Assembly (NCBI GenBank): GCA_905221605.1
Contig: CAJNDS010002258.1
Span: 198,501 to 262,500, forward strand
Reading direction: 5' to 3'
Source of the DNA: Symbiodinium natans
Lineage: Eukaryota; Sar; Dinophyceae; Suessiales; Symbiodiniaceae
DNA length: 64,000 nt
Below, piece by piece: positions 49,111 to 61,329 of this stretch. The notes under the pieces are model-generated. The model was not told the origin of the DNA and made no database searches. It saw nothing but the letters and a program-made list of their open reading frames with translations. How positions within the stretch are numbered: position 1 is the first letter of the stretch; each line of letters opens with the position of its first letter. The translations under genes were made by a program, and so were the position numbers.

Positions 49111-50789
49111 AGCCATGGTTCGCCTCGCAGGATGAGCGGGCTGAAAGGCTTTGGCGCATTCAGTGCGATGAATCAAGGCACCGTGATGAGGCGCTGTGTA
49201 GAGGGCAGCCGCATATTGCAGGACCAGGATGCCTGTGCTGCACCCGGTGACCTGCAGGGCCGTAGCTGTGGCGGACGACAACCCGCGGTCGCAGTTTACC
49301 AAAGTCATGCAGGCTACAGCGGCTACGGAGGCCACGGTGCTGAGGTTCCAGATGGGGTAAAATACTTCATTCTAGACTCTAGCGTCTGGCAGTTCCTGAG
49401 GCCTCACCAACCGAGCATGTGCAGTGGATTTTCATATGGGCTGTGCTGACAAGATGGGGTGCGGGTGCCAGTTAGACCCCAAGCCCATCTCAGCCCTTGC
49501 GATAAGCAGATAGCGCTCGACCCTGCTGGCCAGGCGCGCAAAAGCCTGAAATCGCTCTTCGGCTAAAGAGGAGCTGGCAAAGCCACTTCCAATTCCAACT
49601 GCCCTCGAGCCACGGACTCTGATGCCAAGATGGAATTGGTGCTCTGTGGGATTGCTGAAAAGCAGCAGCAGGGTTTCGATGCCACGAAGTGGCCGCGGAA
49701 GTCCAAAGAGCGCTTGTTGAGCACACGCTGTAGTGACTGCTCGGTTCTCGCAACACAGCCACCGATCTTCTGTTGGGGCGCTGCGCCACTACGCCGCTAC
49801 GCAGGCTCAATTTCAACTGTCAGGCCACATCCCTGCGCTTTCCTAGTCCTAGTCCACAGCGTCCAGGATCGGCGAAGGATCGAGCAGGCCCAGCCGTGCT
49901 TGCAAGGAAAGATCTCTCGCATGGGCGGGTCACTTGTTGCTAGGTCCCTTGCAGAACCCTCCATGAGCTATGCGACTGTACGTTTTCATTTTGCTGATGG
50001 CTTTGCTGTGCCAAGCTAAGACGTGGAACTGGGAGGTCTTTGCCGTACTAAGGTTTTGGTTCCCGACCTCTTCTGTTATTGCAAAGCAGCCGAGGAGTCG
50101 TGTGTGGTGTGTGCGCGACATGGTAGATGACGACGAGGCAGGGCATGTCGTGCAAAAATTGCTCCTGAGCATCAAAGCACTCCATTCCGTTCCCCAACGT
50201 TCTTAAACGTTGAGGCACTGGAGTCGGGTCTGAAGGCCGAGCAGTTCGTAAGACATGTGCTGTGCTGTTCTCGTCACTCTCTTGTTCGCTGCTGGCTTTC
50301 GTCGGTCTGGAGACTTTAGGGATTCTGTAAAGCCTGCCAACGCAGGTTCCGAGAGTTAGGGGGGAGCCTATGGGCTCATGTCTTCCCAGGCCAGGAGCCA
50401 GCCGAAACCCGAGGAAGACCAGGATGCTGCCGGCCTCGATGAGGTCTCCCAGAGGGAGAGATCCTGGAACTCGCTGCAGCACTTGCTGTAGGTTCTGCTT
50501 AGACCATCTTGTGTTCGGTGTGGGTCGTGAGGATGATGAGGACGGCGAGCCGGATCGCCTTTCTGATGCACTATGAAGCTCTGGTGACCTTTGACATCCT
50601 TTGACCATTGAGTCGAGATCTCCGAATGCATGCCAGGCCTGATAGGCCACCTTTGCGTGCCAAGGAGACAAGGATGCATTTGAGGGTACGGCAAAGGATG
50701 GAGTGCAGATCGAGGGCGCCGTGGCGGAATTCAGCACTGCCGGGCTCCCGGTGCCAGGGAGCCATGCGGTCAAGCGGTCATAAGCGGTC
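49111..50789. other. 1.7 kb without a secure gene
   Basis: Several 60-160 codon frames occur on both strands, but none has good boundaries or recognisable content. Confidence 0.35.
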
Positions 50790-50825
50790 ATGCAGTTCTT
50801 GAAGCCTTGTGAAACTACTCGTGCC

Positions 50826-50985
50826 CATGGGGAAGTCCAGGCCACGAAGGACGCAGAGAACAAAGCCAAGATGGTGGACAAGAACTTTGCCAAGTACAAC
50901 GGAAGGCTTCTGCAGTCCCCCGCTAAGGAGTGCTTGTCATGGCAGACCACCTTCAAGCAGGTTGGGTCAGCTTCAAGATCAGTTG
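50826..50985 (+). CDS. Exon-like segment with VDKNFAKY motif, copy 2
   Basis: Frame EVQATKDAENKAKMVDKNF then AKYNGRLLQSPAKECLSW. EVxx..DA..K.K.VDK.FAKY..R is shared with 48,225-48,330. The minus-strand 302-codon frame over it is a shadow. Confidence 0.45.
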
Positions 50986-51215
50986 CGCAAGCTGTCGGCT
51001 ATGGCCAGAAGCCACTCCGTTCCGCAAAGCTCTGCGCTACATTGTATATCGTCGGCATGACTAGGCATGCCATGTCCAGCATACAAGGCTATCACATGCA
51101 GACCATCAAGTGGTTCAAGAACGCAGAGCAAGACAAGCAACGCGACAGCAAACAAGTTATGGTTTTTTGCATCGGATGTGGTTCTTGGTTCTTGGTCTCT
51201 TGGTGCTTAGCGTAG

Positions 51216-52200
51216 TCGGGCGTGGTGTTCTGGACTGCCTTCGAAGCATCAAATTCGGCAACGTGTCAAGTAGTAATCGGAAGCAGTTCAGCACGTGTGT
51301 TAGAGTCGCCGCACCACAGCGTGTATCGGGGGTCGCATCCGAGCAGGCTAGCAGTACTGTCGCGAGTAGGTTCTGGGGGTTTGCAGAGAAGAGTTGCTTC
51401 CGGTGTGAATGCCCCCCAGCTCCAGTGCAGGTACTCACCGATTGCCAACATGCCATTGGACACTTTCAAGATTTCGAAAAGCAAGGACGATTTTCCTCTA
51501 GAGTCAGTCTCCTAGAACGTAGAAGTGTGCTAGCCTGCGACCAGCGCAGCCTTGAAACGACTTGGCCAAGACGGCGGGGTCCTCGCTTCAAAGCTCTTCA
51601 TAAAGGGTCTTGTGGCACCTTGCCTGGGTAGAGAGATGTGTGCTCCTCTTCAGCAAAGAGCCTGGAACCGTGCTCGCCATTTGGCTACAGACGAGGAGCC
51701 GCAATGATCAGCAAGTTGACAGTTGGTTGACTAGAAGCATCCACGACTTTGTCAACACTGCTCGTCAAGTCGGTATTTTATTGGCGCCGTCCCATGCTCG
51801 AAGGCCGAGTGGCCGGCGCACGCTTGCGCAGCCCGCATGGCGTCGCGAAAACCTTCCGGCCGTTGACGCACTTTGGTCTGTGGCTTGATCTGCTGGAACT
51901 GGCTCTTATCCCAAGCCATCTGCAACAGGTGGGAAGGTAATGAAGGTACAAAGATGGAAGGCAGTGTGAAAGGACCTTTGTGTTCGTTGCAGGAGTGGCA
52001 GCTGCGTGGCGCCAGGCAGTCGTGACCTCAGCGCATCATCACGTCGCCAGCACAGCGATGCCTTGGGATGCCTTCTCTTCGCGATGAGCTCAGGCTTAGC
52101 CGATCTTGCTGGGATGGTCTCAGGCTGGGCCACCGGGGCGAACGGGGCTGAGGTTCCGGACCATTGCTCTCATTGATACATTTTCGAGGTCGCTTCGTGG
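51216..52200. other. Stretch without a supported gene
   Basis: Short frames only, with no clear exon pair. Confidence 0.35.
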
Positions 52201-52379
52201 CCATCATTTTCGGAGCCAAGGTAAAAATCTAGGAAAATCTAGCCCCGAGCACCGTTTGCTGGTCGGCTAGAGAAAACTAGAAAAAGCTAGAAAAAACTGG
52301 ACAAGCGCTGAATTGCTGATATTTCCTGGCCATCAAGACTGTGGTTTCGGGTTCAAGGGGTTGGGGCTCACTACCTTGT

Positions 52380-52640
52380 CATGGGTTAGGATGTTGCTGC
52401 CGAACAGGGTTCAGGGATGTCTGTAATTTGGATAGCTGAAGTTTTAGTTTTCAGGTTCAGGGCTAGTGTACTGTTAGAGTTGTTTAGGGTTTAGTGCGTC
52501 AGTTGTTTTCAAGACTTTTCGGGTTCAGGGTTTAGCGTGTTTCGGATTGGACACCCCGACATCGCACTCGGAACGGTTGTTGATCAAGGCTTTTCGGGTT
52601 CAGGTCTTATTGTGTTTGGGATTGGACACCCCCCCCCCCC
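52380..52640. repeat. GGTTCAGG/TTTAGGG-like degenerate repeats and C-run
   Basis: GGGTTCAGGGTTTAG and similar motifs recur. TTTTCGGGTTCAGG...GATTGGACACCCC is duplicated with a 78-bp period (near 52,515 and 52,593). It ends in a run of about 15 C at 52,628-52,642. Confidence 0.7.
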
Positions 52641-52650
52641 CCGTGTGCAG

Positions 52651-52758
52651 CTTAAATAGGGTTTATTTGGAAGCTGGCACTCGTGTTCACAAGAGGAAAA
52701 AAGGCCCCAAAACGTATACTTATTTACAAGAGCCAACTTCCAAATAGACCCTATTTTA
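52651..52758. repeat. Short foldback element, 108 bp
   Basis: TAAATAGGGTTTATTTGGAAG at the left and CTTCCAAATAGACCCTATTTTA at the right are inverse copies. A further inverse copy of the left arm is at 60,979-61,015 (33 of 37 bases equal). Confidence 0.7.
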
Positions 52759-52759
52759 G

Positions 52760-55575
52760 GTCCTAGGGGGGGTCCCAGGCCTGAATTAAATATGAAGGCC
52801 CCGATTTAAATATGAATATTTAATTCGGGAGCTTCATATTTAAATTATTTAATTCGGGCCCGGGAATTAAATAATTTAAATAATTTAAGTAATTTAAATA
52901 ATTTAAATAATTTAAATCCTGGAGGGGGGGGGGCGGGCCTCCTCCCGCAGGAGGAATTAAATAATTTAAATATGAAGGCCCCGAATTAAATATTAATATT
53001 TAATTCGGAGCCTTCATATTTAAATTATTTAATTCTTCCTGCGGGAGGAGGCCCGCCCCCCCCCCTCCAGGACTTAAAATATTTAAATTATTTAAATTAT
53101 TTAGAATATTTAAATTATTTAAATTATTTAATTCCCGGGCCCGATTTAAATACTTTAAATATGAAGGCCACGATTTAAATATGAATATTTAATTCGGGAG
53201 CTTCATATTTAAATTATTTAATTCGGGCCCGGGAATTAAATAATTTAAATAATTTAAATCCTGGAGGGGGGGGGGGGCGGGCCTCCTCCCGCAGGAAGAA
53301 TTAAATAATTTAAATATGAAGGCCCCGAATTAAATATTAATATTTAATTCGGGGCCTTCATATTTAAATTATTTAATTCCTCCTGCGGGAGGAGGCCCGG
53401 CCCCCCCCCCTCCAAGATTTAAAATATTTAAATTATTTAAATTATTTAAATTATTTAAATTATTTAATTCCCGGGCCCGATTTAAATAATTTAAATATGA
53501 AGCTCCCGAATTAAATATTCATATTTAAATCGTGGCCTTCATATTTAAATTATTTAATCGGGCCCGGGAATTAAATAATTTAAATAAATTAAATAATTTA
53601 AATAATTTAAATAATTTAAATATTTTAAATCCTGGAGGGGGGGGGGGCCGGGCCTCCTCCCGCAGGAGGAATTAAATAATTTAAATATGAAGGCCCCGAA
53701 TTAATTATTAATATTTAATTCGGGGCCTTCATATTTAAATTATTTAATTCCTCCTGCGGGAGGAGGCCCGGCCCCCCCCCCCTCCAGGATTTAAAATATT
53801 TAAATTATTTAAATATTTAATTCCCGGGCCCGATTTAAATAATTTAATATGAAAAGGCACGATTAAATAGAATATTTAAATTCGGGAGCTTCATAGTTTA
53901 AATATTTAATTCGGGCCCGGGAAGTTAAATAAATTTAAAATAATGAAATAATTTAAGATAAAATGTAAATATTAAATAATTTAAATAATTAAATAATTTA
54001 AATAATTAAATATTTTAAATCATGGAGGGGGGCGGGCGGGCCTCCTCCACAGGAAGAATTAAATAATTTAAATATGAAGGCCCCGAATTAAATATGAATA
54101 TTTAATTCGGGGCCTTCATATTTAAATTATTTAATTCCTCCTGCGGGAGGAGGCCCGGCCCCCCCCCCTCCAGGATTTAAATTATTTAAATTATTTTAAT
54201 TATTTAAATTTTTAAATTATTTAATTCCCGGGCCCGATTTAAACAATTTAAATATGAAGCTCCCGAATTAAATATTCATATTTAAATCGTGGCCTTCATA
54301 TTTAAATTATTTAAATCGGGCCCGGGAATTAAATAATTTAAATAATTTACATAATTTAAATAATTTAAATCCGGGAGGGGGGGGGGCCGGGCCTCCTTTT
54401 GCAGGAGGAATTAAATAATTTAAATATGAAGGCCCCGAATTAAATATTCATATTTAAATCGAGGCCTTCATATTTAAATTATTTAATTCCTCCTGGGGGA
54501 TGAGGCCCGCCCCCCCCCCTACCAGGATTTAAATTATTTTAAATTTATTTAAATATTTAATTCCCGGGCCCGATTTTAAATAATGGTATTAGATATGAGG
54601 CACGATTTACATATGAATCATTAATTCGGAGCTGTGTGGATGAGTGTGAAATTATTAAATCGGGCCGGGAATTAAATAATACACCCCACACCGCCCCGTA
54701 AATTTAATTGAAAATCCGGAGGGGGGGGAGGGAGGGCGGGCCTCCTCCCGCAGGAGGAATTAAATAATTTAAATATGAAGGCCCCGAAGTAAATATTCAT
54801 ATTTAAATCGAGGCCTTCATATTTAAATTATTTAATTCCTCCTGGGGGAGGAGGCCCCCCCCCCTCTAGGATTTAATTTATTTAAATTATTTAATTCCCG
54901 GGCCCGATTTAAATAATTTAAATATGAAGGCCACGGTTTAAATATGAATATTTAATTCGGGAGCTTCATATTTAAATTATTTAATTCGGGCCCGGGAAGT
55001 AAATAATTTAAATAATTTAAATAATTTAAATAATTTAAATAATTTAAATAATTTAAATAATTTAAATAATTTAAATAATTTAAATAATTTAAATCCGGGA
55101 GGGGGGGGGGGCCGGGCCTCCTTTTGCAGGAGGAATTAAATAATTTAAATATGAAGGCCCCGAATTAAATATTCATATTTAAATCGAGGCCTTCATATTT
55201 AAATTATTTAATTCCTCCTGGGGGAGGAGGCCCGCCCCCCCCCCCTCCAGGATTTAAATTATTTAAATTATTTAAATTATTTAAATTATTTAAATTATTT
55301 AATTCCCGGGCCCGATTTAAATAATTTAAATATGAAGGCCACGATTTAAATATGAATATTTAATTCGGGAGCTTCATATTTAAATTATTTAAATCGGGCC
55401 CGGGAATTAAATAATTTAAATAATTTAAATAATTTAAATCCTGGAGGGGGGGGGGCCGGGCTTCCTCCCGCAGGAGGAATTAAATAATTTAAATATGAAG
55501 GCCCCGAATTAAGTATTCATATTTAAATCGGGGCCTTCATATTTAAATTATTTAATTCCTCCTGCGGGAGGGCCC
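52760..55575. repeat. Palindromic AT-rich satellite with alternating G-runs and C-runs
   Basis: About eight units of roughly 340-395 bp. Each has GGAGG-G(n)-CGGGCCTCCTCC, then AATTAAATAATTTAAATATG and AAGGCCCCGAATTAAATATT. The same sequence then returns in inverse order to CC(n)TCCAG, followed by AAATTATTTAATTCCC and GGGCCCGATTTAAATAA in a second palindrome. G-runs start near 52,921, 53,263, 53,636, 54,024, 54,376, 54,718, 55,100 and 55,444. A central part (53,840-54,060 and 54,570-54,720) is degenerate. No coding. Confidence 0.95.
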
Positions 55576-55579
55576 CCTC

Positions 55580-55935
55580 AATCAGCTTCATCATCATCAT
55601 CCTCATCCTAATCCGCATCATCATCATCATCATCATCTTCATTATCGTCATCATCTTCATCATCTATCATCATCATCTTCATCATCTTCATCATCTTTTT
55701 TCATCATCCCCATCATCTCTCTCATCTCCACGGTTGTTCCAATATGTTTCATGTGCATCCTTGACATCAATGATCCCAATCAGCTTCATCATCATCTTCA
55801 TCATCTTCATCATCTTCATCATCTTCATCATCTTTCATCATCTTCATCATCTTCATCATCTTCATCATCTTCATCATCTCCATCATCTTCATCATCTTCA
55901 TGATCTGCTTCATCTGCTTCATCCTTCATCTGTTT
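55580..55935. repeat. (CAT/TTCATCATC)n repeat
   Basis: TCATCATCTTCATCATC units, interrupted by ordinary sequence at about 55,722-55,785. Confidence 0.95.
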
Positions 55936-55964
55936 CTTATGTTTCATTGCTTCTTGGGGCCCAG

Positions 55965-56645
55965 GAGGGCCTGGTGCAGGAGCAACTTTGCCGGTCAAAA
56001 CTTGCCGGGATCCCCTTGGCACCCTGGAAAAGTGATGCAAATACCACACAAAACGGGAAAGGGTAGGAACAACTTTGTCGGTCAAAATTTGCCGGGATCC
56101 CCTTGGCACCCTGGAAAAGTCCTGCAAATACCACACAAAACGGGAAAGGGTAGGAACAACTTTGCGGGTCAAAATTTGCCGGGATTCCCTTGGCACCCTG
56201 GAAAAGTCCTGCAAATACCACACAAAACGGGAAAGGGTAGGAACAACTTTGCCGGTCAAAATTTGCCGGGATCCCCTTGGCACTCGGAAAAGTGATGCAA
56301 ATGCCACACAAAACGGGAACGGGTAGGAACAACTTTGCGGGTCAAAATTTGCCGGGACCCCCTTGGCACCCGGGAAAAGTGATGCAAATACCACACAAAA
56401 CGGGAACGGGTAGGAACAACTTTGCGGGTCAAAATTTGCCGGGACCCCCTTGGCACCCGGGAAAAGTGATGCAAATACCACACAAAACGGGAAAGGGTAG
56501 GAACAACTTTGCCGGTCAAAATTTGCCGGGATCCCCTTGGCACCCTTGAAAAGTGATGCAAATACCACACAAAACGGGAACGGGTAGGAACAACTTTGCC
56601 GGTCAAAATTTGCCGGGATTCCCTTGGCACCCTGGAAAAGTCCTG
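55965..56645. repeat. 87-bp tandem repeat, about eight copies
   Basis: AGGAACAACTTTG recurs near 55,978, 56,066, 56,153, 56,240, 56,326, 56,413, 56,500 and 56,587. Each unit includes GTCAAAATTTGCCGGGA, CCCCTTGGCACCC and ACCACACAAAACGGGAA. Because 87 is a multiple of three, frames stay open, giving a 403-codon minus-strand frame of 29-residue repeats. I do not call it a gene. Confidence 0.95.
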
Positions 56646-56649
56646 CAAT

Positions 56650-57183
56650 GGAAAGGGAATGACTAAGTAAAGAGAGGAGCTCTTCAATTTCCCTCCCTAT
56701 ATCTGATGTTACTTTTCCTTCTTGGGCGGTGCCCTTCTTTCTCCCTTGAAGATGCAGAAAACGATCAGGAAGGGCACCCGTTCCATCGCCCGCATATAGA
56801 CAGAGATAAATCATGAGCATCAGCTGGGTTTGCTGCCGATCCAAAATGGGCGTCCCTTTTAATCGCCTTCTGTGTCTTGAAACGAGCAAAAGGGGCACCC
56901 TTACTAAGTGTTTTCTTGTAGTGTCCCTTTTCTTCGCTTGAAGACGCAGAAAACGATCCAAAAAGGACACCCGTTCCATGGCCCATATGTGGGGACAGAG
57001 ATAAATCATGAGCATCAGCTGGGTTTGCTGCCAATCCAAAATGGGCGCCCCTTTTAATCGCTTGCTGTGTCTTCAAACGAGCAAAAGGGACAGCCTAAGT
57101 GTTTCCTGGTGGTGTCCCTTTTCTTCGCTTGAAGATGCAGAAAACGATCTAAAAGGACACCTGTTCCATCGCCCATATATAGG

Positions 57184-57214
<31 letters not shown>

Positions 57215-57388
57215 TGAGCATCAGCTGGGTTGGCTGCCAATCCAAAATGGGCGTCCCTTTTAATCGCCTTCTGTGTCTTCAAACGAGCAAAAGGGACACC
57301 CTAAGTGTGCTCTTGTGGGGTGTCCCTTTTCCTCGCTTGAAGATGCAGAAAACGATCAAAAAGGACACCCATTCCATCGCCCATATAT

Positions 57389-57433
<45 letters not shown>

Positions 57434-58860
57434 ATCATGAGCATCAGCTGGGTTGGCTGCCAATCCAAAATGGACGTCCCTTTTAATCGCTTTCTGTGTC
57501 TTCAAACGAACAAAAGAAAACACCTAGGTTCCTCACTTGAAGATCCAGAAAACGGCCCAACAAGGACACCCGTTCCATCGCCCATATATGGAGAGAGAGA
57601 GAGAGAGGAGAGAAGGGAAAAAATCATGAGCATCAGCTGGGTTTGCTTACATGTTCATTGTTATTCCTGTTGTTTTTTTCTAACGGAAATGAACAAGAGA
57701 AGAGAAAAATAAGAACCAGAGGAAAGATGAAAACGAGCACAATCTTCTCTTTGCCTGACTTTTGCATTTCGCCTGTCCTCATTTCTCTTCCATTCTTTTC
57801 ATTGCTCTTCCATTTAGAGTTGCATTCCTTTTGATCTCTCCTCTCTCCTTTCTCTCTCCCTTCTCTTCTCTTGTTCTCCTTTAAATCTCAAAAACACACA
57901 AAAGGAAGTTTCTTTTCCTTGTTGAATGAAGAATGAAAAAAGAAGAAAAGAGATAGGGAAAGAAATTGAAGAGCTCCACTGCCTATTGGTTCATTCCATT
58001 TCCTCTCTTTCTATGTGTTGTTTTCCTTGTCGTTTCAGAAAGCAAGCAAAATAAGGGCAAGGGGGCTTCCTGAAGAGGAGAGAGGGCACCTATCTGCGAA
58101 GAGGTCTTGTCCTTTTTAAAAATAGAGGGAAAAGAGAGAGACAAGGAAGGGAGAGATGATAGATAAAGAAGAGTGCCATCTTCTTTGCGCCTTGTTGTGT
58201 TCCTCCGTCTCCTTGTTCCTTGTCTCCTCTCTTCTGTTCAGTACCCTTCCAGAAAATTAAAATGGCCTCCTTGTTGTCTCTCCTCTCTCACTTCCCTTTC
58301 CCTTCTCTCCTTCTGTTTCCGTTTAACTGATAAAACACAAGACAGGAACTTGTATGATAAAGCAGTGGAAGGTAAAGCAGAGGGTGGCTCCTTGCGCTTG
58401 GACCTTGCCGTGCTTCATCATGTCCCTCTTCTCGGCCTACTTCTGCTCTTTTCCTTACTCTTCTCCTTTTCATAAATTCTTCCTCTTTAGTTGTTCTTAT
58501 TTCGAAAAGAAGGAGGGAAGGGAGAGATAAGGGAGATAGGATAGATAAAGAAGAGTGCCATCTTCTCTGCGCCTTGTTTTGTCTCTCCCTCTTCTCTATT
58601 CATCTCTCTTCTATTCTTTTCTTTGCTGTTCTATTGAAAATGGATTCCCTGTATCTCTCCTCTGTCCTTCTCTCTCGCTCCTCTTCTCCTGTTCCCCTCT
58701 AAACGATTGCTCTTTACAGATAGGTGCCCTCCCTCCTCGTCAGGAAATCTTTTTTTTGCTTATTTTGCTTTTTGAAGCGAATAAAACAACGGATAAGAGA
58801 GGAAAGGGAATGACTAAGTAAAGACAGGTGAAGCGAATAAAACAACGGATAAGAGAGGAA
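56650..58860. repeat. Large duplicated block, unit 1
   Basis: Begins GAAAGGGAATGACTAAGT. It contains about five copies of a 185-225-bp repeat (CATGAGCATCAGCTGGGTT near 56,813, 57,008, 57,213, 57,437, 57,625) with (GA)n runs of variable length. CT-rich and GA-rich sequence without genes follows. Confidence 0.85.
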
Positions 58861-58974
58861 AGGGAATGACTAAGTAAAGACAGGAGCTCTTCAATAGGTG
58901 CCCTCCCTCCTCTTCAGGAAATCTCTTTTCCCTTATTTTGCTTTTTGAAGCGAAGAAAACAACAGATAAGAAGA

Positions 58975-60960
58975 GAGGAAAGGGAATGACTAAGTAAAGA
59001 GAGGAGCTCTTCAATTTCCTCCCTATATCTGATGTTACTTGTCCTTCTTGGGTGGTGCCCTTCTTTCTCCCTTGAAGATGCAGAAAACGATCAGGAACAC
59101 CCGTTCCATCGCCCATATATAGACAGAGATAAATCATGAGCATCAGCTGGGTTTGCTGCCGATCCAAAATGGGCGTCCCTTTTAATCGCTTTCTGTGTCT
59201 TGAAACGAGCAAAAGGGGCACCCTTACTAAGTGTTTTCTTGTGGTGTCCCTTTTCTTCGCTTGAAGATGCAGAAAACGATCCAAGAAGGACACCCGTTCC
59301 ATCGCCCATATATAGACAGAGATAAATCATGAGCATCGGCTGGGTTTGCTGCCGATCCAAAATGGGCGTCCCTTTTAATCGCTTTCTGTTTCTTGAAACG
59401 AGCAAAAGGGACACCCTAAGTGTTTCTTGTGGTGTCCCTTTTCTTCGCTTGAAGATGCAGAAAACGATCCAAGAAGGACACCCGTTCCATCGCCCATATA
59501 TGGGGAGAGAGAGAAATCATGAGCATCAGCTGGGTTTGCTGCCAATCCAAAATGGGCGTCCCTTTTAATCGCTTGCTGTGTCTTCAAACGAGCAAAAGGG
59601 ACACCCTAAGTGCTTTCTTGTGGGGTGTCCCTTTTCCTCGCTTGAAGATGCAGAAAACGATCAAAAAGGACACCCATTCCATCGCCCATATATAGGGAGA
59701 GAGAGGTTGGCTGCCAATCCAAAATGGACGTCCCTTTTAATCGCTTTCTGTGTCTTCAAACGAACAAAAGAAAACACTTAGGTTCCTCACTTGAAGATGC
59801 AGGAAACGGCCCAACAAGGACACCCGTTCCATCGCCCATATATGGAGAGAGAGAGAGAGAGGGAGAAAGGAAAAAATCATGAGCATCAGCTGGGTTTGCT
59901 TACATGTTCATTGTTATTCCTTTGTTTTTTTCTAACGGAAATGAACAAGAGAAGAGAAAATTAAGAACCAGAGGAAAGATGAAAACGAGCACCATCTTCT
60001 CTTTGCCTGATTTTTGCATTTCGCCTGTCCTCATTTCTCTTCCATTCTTTTCATTGCTCTTCCATTTAGAGTTGCATTCCTTTTGATCTCTCCTCTTTCC
60101 TTTCTCTCTCTCTCTCCCTTCTCTTCTCTTGTTCTCCTTTAAATCTCAAAAACACACAAAAGGAAGCTTCTTTTCCTTGTTGAATGAAGAATGAAAAAAG
60201 AAGAAAAGAGATAGGGAAAGAAATTGAAGAGCTCCATTGCCTATTGGTTCATTCCATTTCCTCTCTTTCTATGTGTTGTTTTCCTTGTCGTTTCAGAAGG
60301 CAAGCAAAATAAGGGCAAGGGGGCTTCCTGAAGAAGAGAGAGGGCACCTATCTGCGAAGAGGTCTTGTCCTTTTTAATAATAGAGGGAAAAGGGAGAGAC
60401 AAGGAAGGGAGAGATGATAGATAAAGAAGAGTGCCATCTTCTTTGCGCCTTGTTGTGTTCCTCCGTCTCCTTGTTTCTTGTCTCCTCTCTTCTGTTCAGT
60501 ACCCTTCCAGAAAATTAAAATGGCCTCCTTTTTGTCTCTCCTCTCTCACTTCCCGTTCCCTTCTCTCCTTCTGTTTCCGTTTAACTGATAAAACACAAGA
60601 AAAGAACTTGAATGATAAAGCCTAGGAAGGTAAGGGAGATAAGGGAGACAGGATAGATAAAGAAGAGTGCCATCTTCTCAGCGCCTCGTTTTGTCTCTCC
60701 CTCTTCTCTATTCATCTCTCTTCTATTCTTTTCTTTGCTATTCCACTGAAATTGGATTCCTGTTATCTCTCCCCTCTCCTTCTCTCTCCCTCCTCTTCTC
60801 CTGTTCCCCTCTAAATGACAAAAACACAAGAAAGGAAGAACAAGTGGGGAATGGAAGCCCTTTTCCTGTCTTCTCCTGTTGCAATACAGAAGGAAAAGAG
60901 CATAGGAGATAAGGAAGGGAATTGAAGAGCTCCTCTCGCTACTTTGTCATGCCCTTTCCT
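58975..60960. repeat. Large duplicated block, unit 2
   Basis: Repeats unit 1 in the same order at offsets of about 2,110-2,330 bp, with indels. GAAAGGGAATGACTAAGT recurs near 58,978 and TTTGCTTACATGTTCATTG near 59,894. GATAGATAAAGAAGAGTGCC recurs near 60,417 and 60,654. Confidence 0.85.
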
Positions 60961-60978
60961 TTCTATCTACCACACCAA

Positions 60979-61015
60979 AACACGACTCTCAGCTTCCAAA
61001 TAGACCCTATTTAAG
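60979..61015. repeat. Inverse copy of the 37-bp left motif at 52,651
   Basis: Reverse complement matches 52,651-52,687 at 33 of 37 positions. A C-run of about 20 follows at 61,022-61,040. Confidence 0.8.
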
Positions 61016-61206
61016 CCACCCACCCCCCCCCCCCCCCCCCAAGTGGCTTTTCGGGCTGAGCAAAAACTAGACTTTTCCGAGCCTCGGGGCCCCATGTTTC
61101 CATACAACCTATGCCTCAATCTAAACGGAGCGCTGAACTTTTCTTTCACCACGTCCAATCCCATGCTCTCGAAGGTGTTTTCTTGAGCCGGGCTAAGCCT
61201 TTCCAT

Positions 61207-61325
61207 GCCAAGGCTGGCAAAAAACTAGACTTTTCCGAGTAAAAGCTAAACTTTTCCGGGCAAATGCTAGACTTTTCCGGGTAAAAGCTAGACTTTTCCG
61301 GGTAAATGCTAGATTTTTCCAGGAT
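61207..61325. repeat. 21-bp minisatellite
   Basis: About five copies of GCTAGACTTTTCCGGGTAAAA. On the minus strand it encodes repeating KSLAFTR, which I treat as a by-product. Confidence 0.9.
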
Positions 61326-61329
61326 TTCG

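Noticed and set aside
50048-50956. 302-codon minus-strand frame
   Set aside because: Antisense to the VDKNFAKY exon-like segment at its 5' end, with no recognisable content elsewhere.
55965-56645. Regular repeats resembling a CRISPR array
   Set aside because: Units are contiguous 87-bp tandem copies without unique spacers, and the genome is eukaryotic.
55828-57039. 403-codon minus-strand open frame with 29-residue repeats
   Set aside because: It is produced by an 87-bp satellite whose period is a multiple of three and by the adjoining repeat cluster. There are no splice or family signals.
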